A stretch of DNA of 64,000 nt from Actinopolymorpha singaporensis (lineage in GTDB: Bacteria; Actinomycetota; Actinomycetes; Propionibacteriales; Actinopolymorphaceae), in the NCBI RefSeq assembly GCF_900104745.1, contig NZ_LT629732.1:868001-932000 (forward strand). The letters run 5' to 3'. Positions within the stretch are counted from its first letter, which is position 1. Every line of letters begins with the position of its first letter. Both the position numbers and the translations under genes were made by a program. The notes under the pieces are model-generated. The model was not told where the DNA came from. It did not search any database and saw nothing but the letters and a program-made list of their open reading frames with translations. Shown piece after piece: positions 63,925 through 64,000 of this stretch.

Positions 63925-64000
63925 TCACGCCATTCCCGACACCACCGCCTCCTCGGTCGCCAGTCGTGCGCGGCCACCGGAGTTGGGCTGCCCCTCGCCG
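63925..64000 (-). CDS. possible C-terminus of a minus-strand gene running off the window
   Basis: A minus-strand frame open to the window edge ends GEGQPNSGGRARLATEEAVV then SGMA with TGA at 63925. This looks like a plausible protein end, but too little is seen to assign it. Confidence 0.2.
   Translation of the reverse strand, partial: GEGQPNSGGRARLATEEAVVSGMA

Overview
The window is high-GC DNA typical of a soil actinomycete. Many genes start with GTG or TTG and genes overlap as ATGA or GTGA. There are Tat signal peptides on secreted glycosidases, a mycothiol-dependent-isomerase-like protein, a LigD-type polymerase and an ECF sigma factor with a C-terminal extension. The gene mix (many Gfo/Idh/MocA dehydrogenases, ThuA, GH76, GH3, GH51, DUF4185 and ROK proteins) suggests the Kribbella/Actinopolymorpha side of the Propionibacteriales; this placement is an inference from gene content only. 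No rRNA, tRNA, CRISPR array, integrase or transposase gene was seen.

Layout. 1-6.3 kb: LigD polymerase (cut by the window edge), an ECF42-like sigma factor with its DGPF partner, a monooxygenase, a FAD/Rieske oxidoreductase, and a CGNR regulator/SRPBCC pair divergent from a VOC protein. 6.4-11.3 kb: lipid kinase, Gfo/Idh dehydrogenase, a rearrangement scar with a truncated GH51, and a secreted PPC-like protein. 11.5-21.5 kb: potassium island, with an APC-superfamily permease, a 27-residue membrane peptide, kdpF, kdpA, kdpB, kdpC and the kdpD/kdpE sensor pair, mostly with overlapping start and stop codons. 21.4-28.5 kb: 2-hydroxyacid dehydrogenase, acyltransferase, Tat-exported glycosidase-like protein, GntR/LacI-type regulator and GH76. 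28.5-36.1 kb: small metabolic enzymes mixed with pseudogenes (GH3, DHFR family). 36.2-43.4 kb: ThuA, VOC, two MarR regulators with an SMP-30-like and an MFS gene, a frameshifted DUF2218-O-methyltransferase and a DUF4185 protein. 43.5-50.5 kb: two Gfo/Idh genes in an operon, PAP2 phosphatase, a 53-residue membrane protein, mycothiol-dependent-type enzyme, RibD_C-like reductase and a polysaccharide deacetylase lipoprotein. 50.5-58 kb: TetR with a deleted target gene, ROK regulator, 5'-nucleotidase and a CehA/McbA-type protein. 58-64 kb: an ABC-2 exporter operon, an adenosine-deaminase-like enzyme, and a Gfo/Idh plus cupin pair.

How the parts work together. The kdp block is a complete high-affinity potassium uptake system with its own sensor, preceded by a second putative cation or amino-acid permease. 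Most of the rest is extracellular glycan use (GH76, GH3, GH51, DUF4185, deacetylase) plus intracellular sugar oxidation (four Gfo/Idh proteins, ThuA, a cupin). Several genes have operator-like palindromes in front of them.

The most striking overall property is gene decay: about ten remnants or broken genes are spread between 8.5 and 62.3 kb, some with several independent lesions. I found no convincing wholly new multi-gene system. The best leads are the DUF2218-methyltransferase fusion, the kdp-leading small peptide, the hairpin repeats at 32.8 kb and the unassigned operators.
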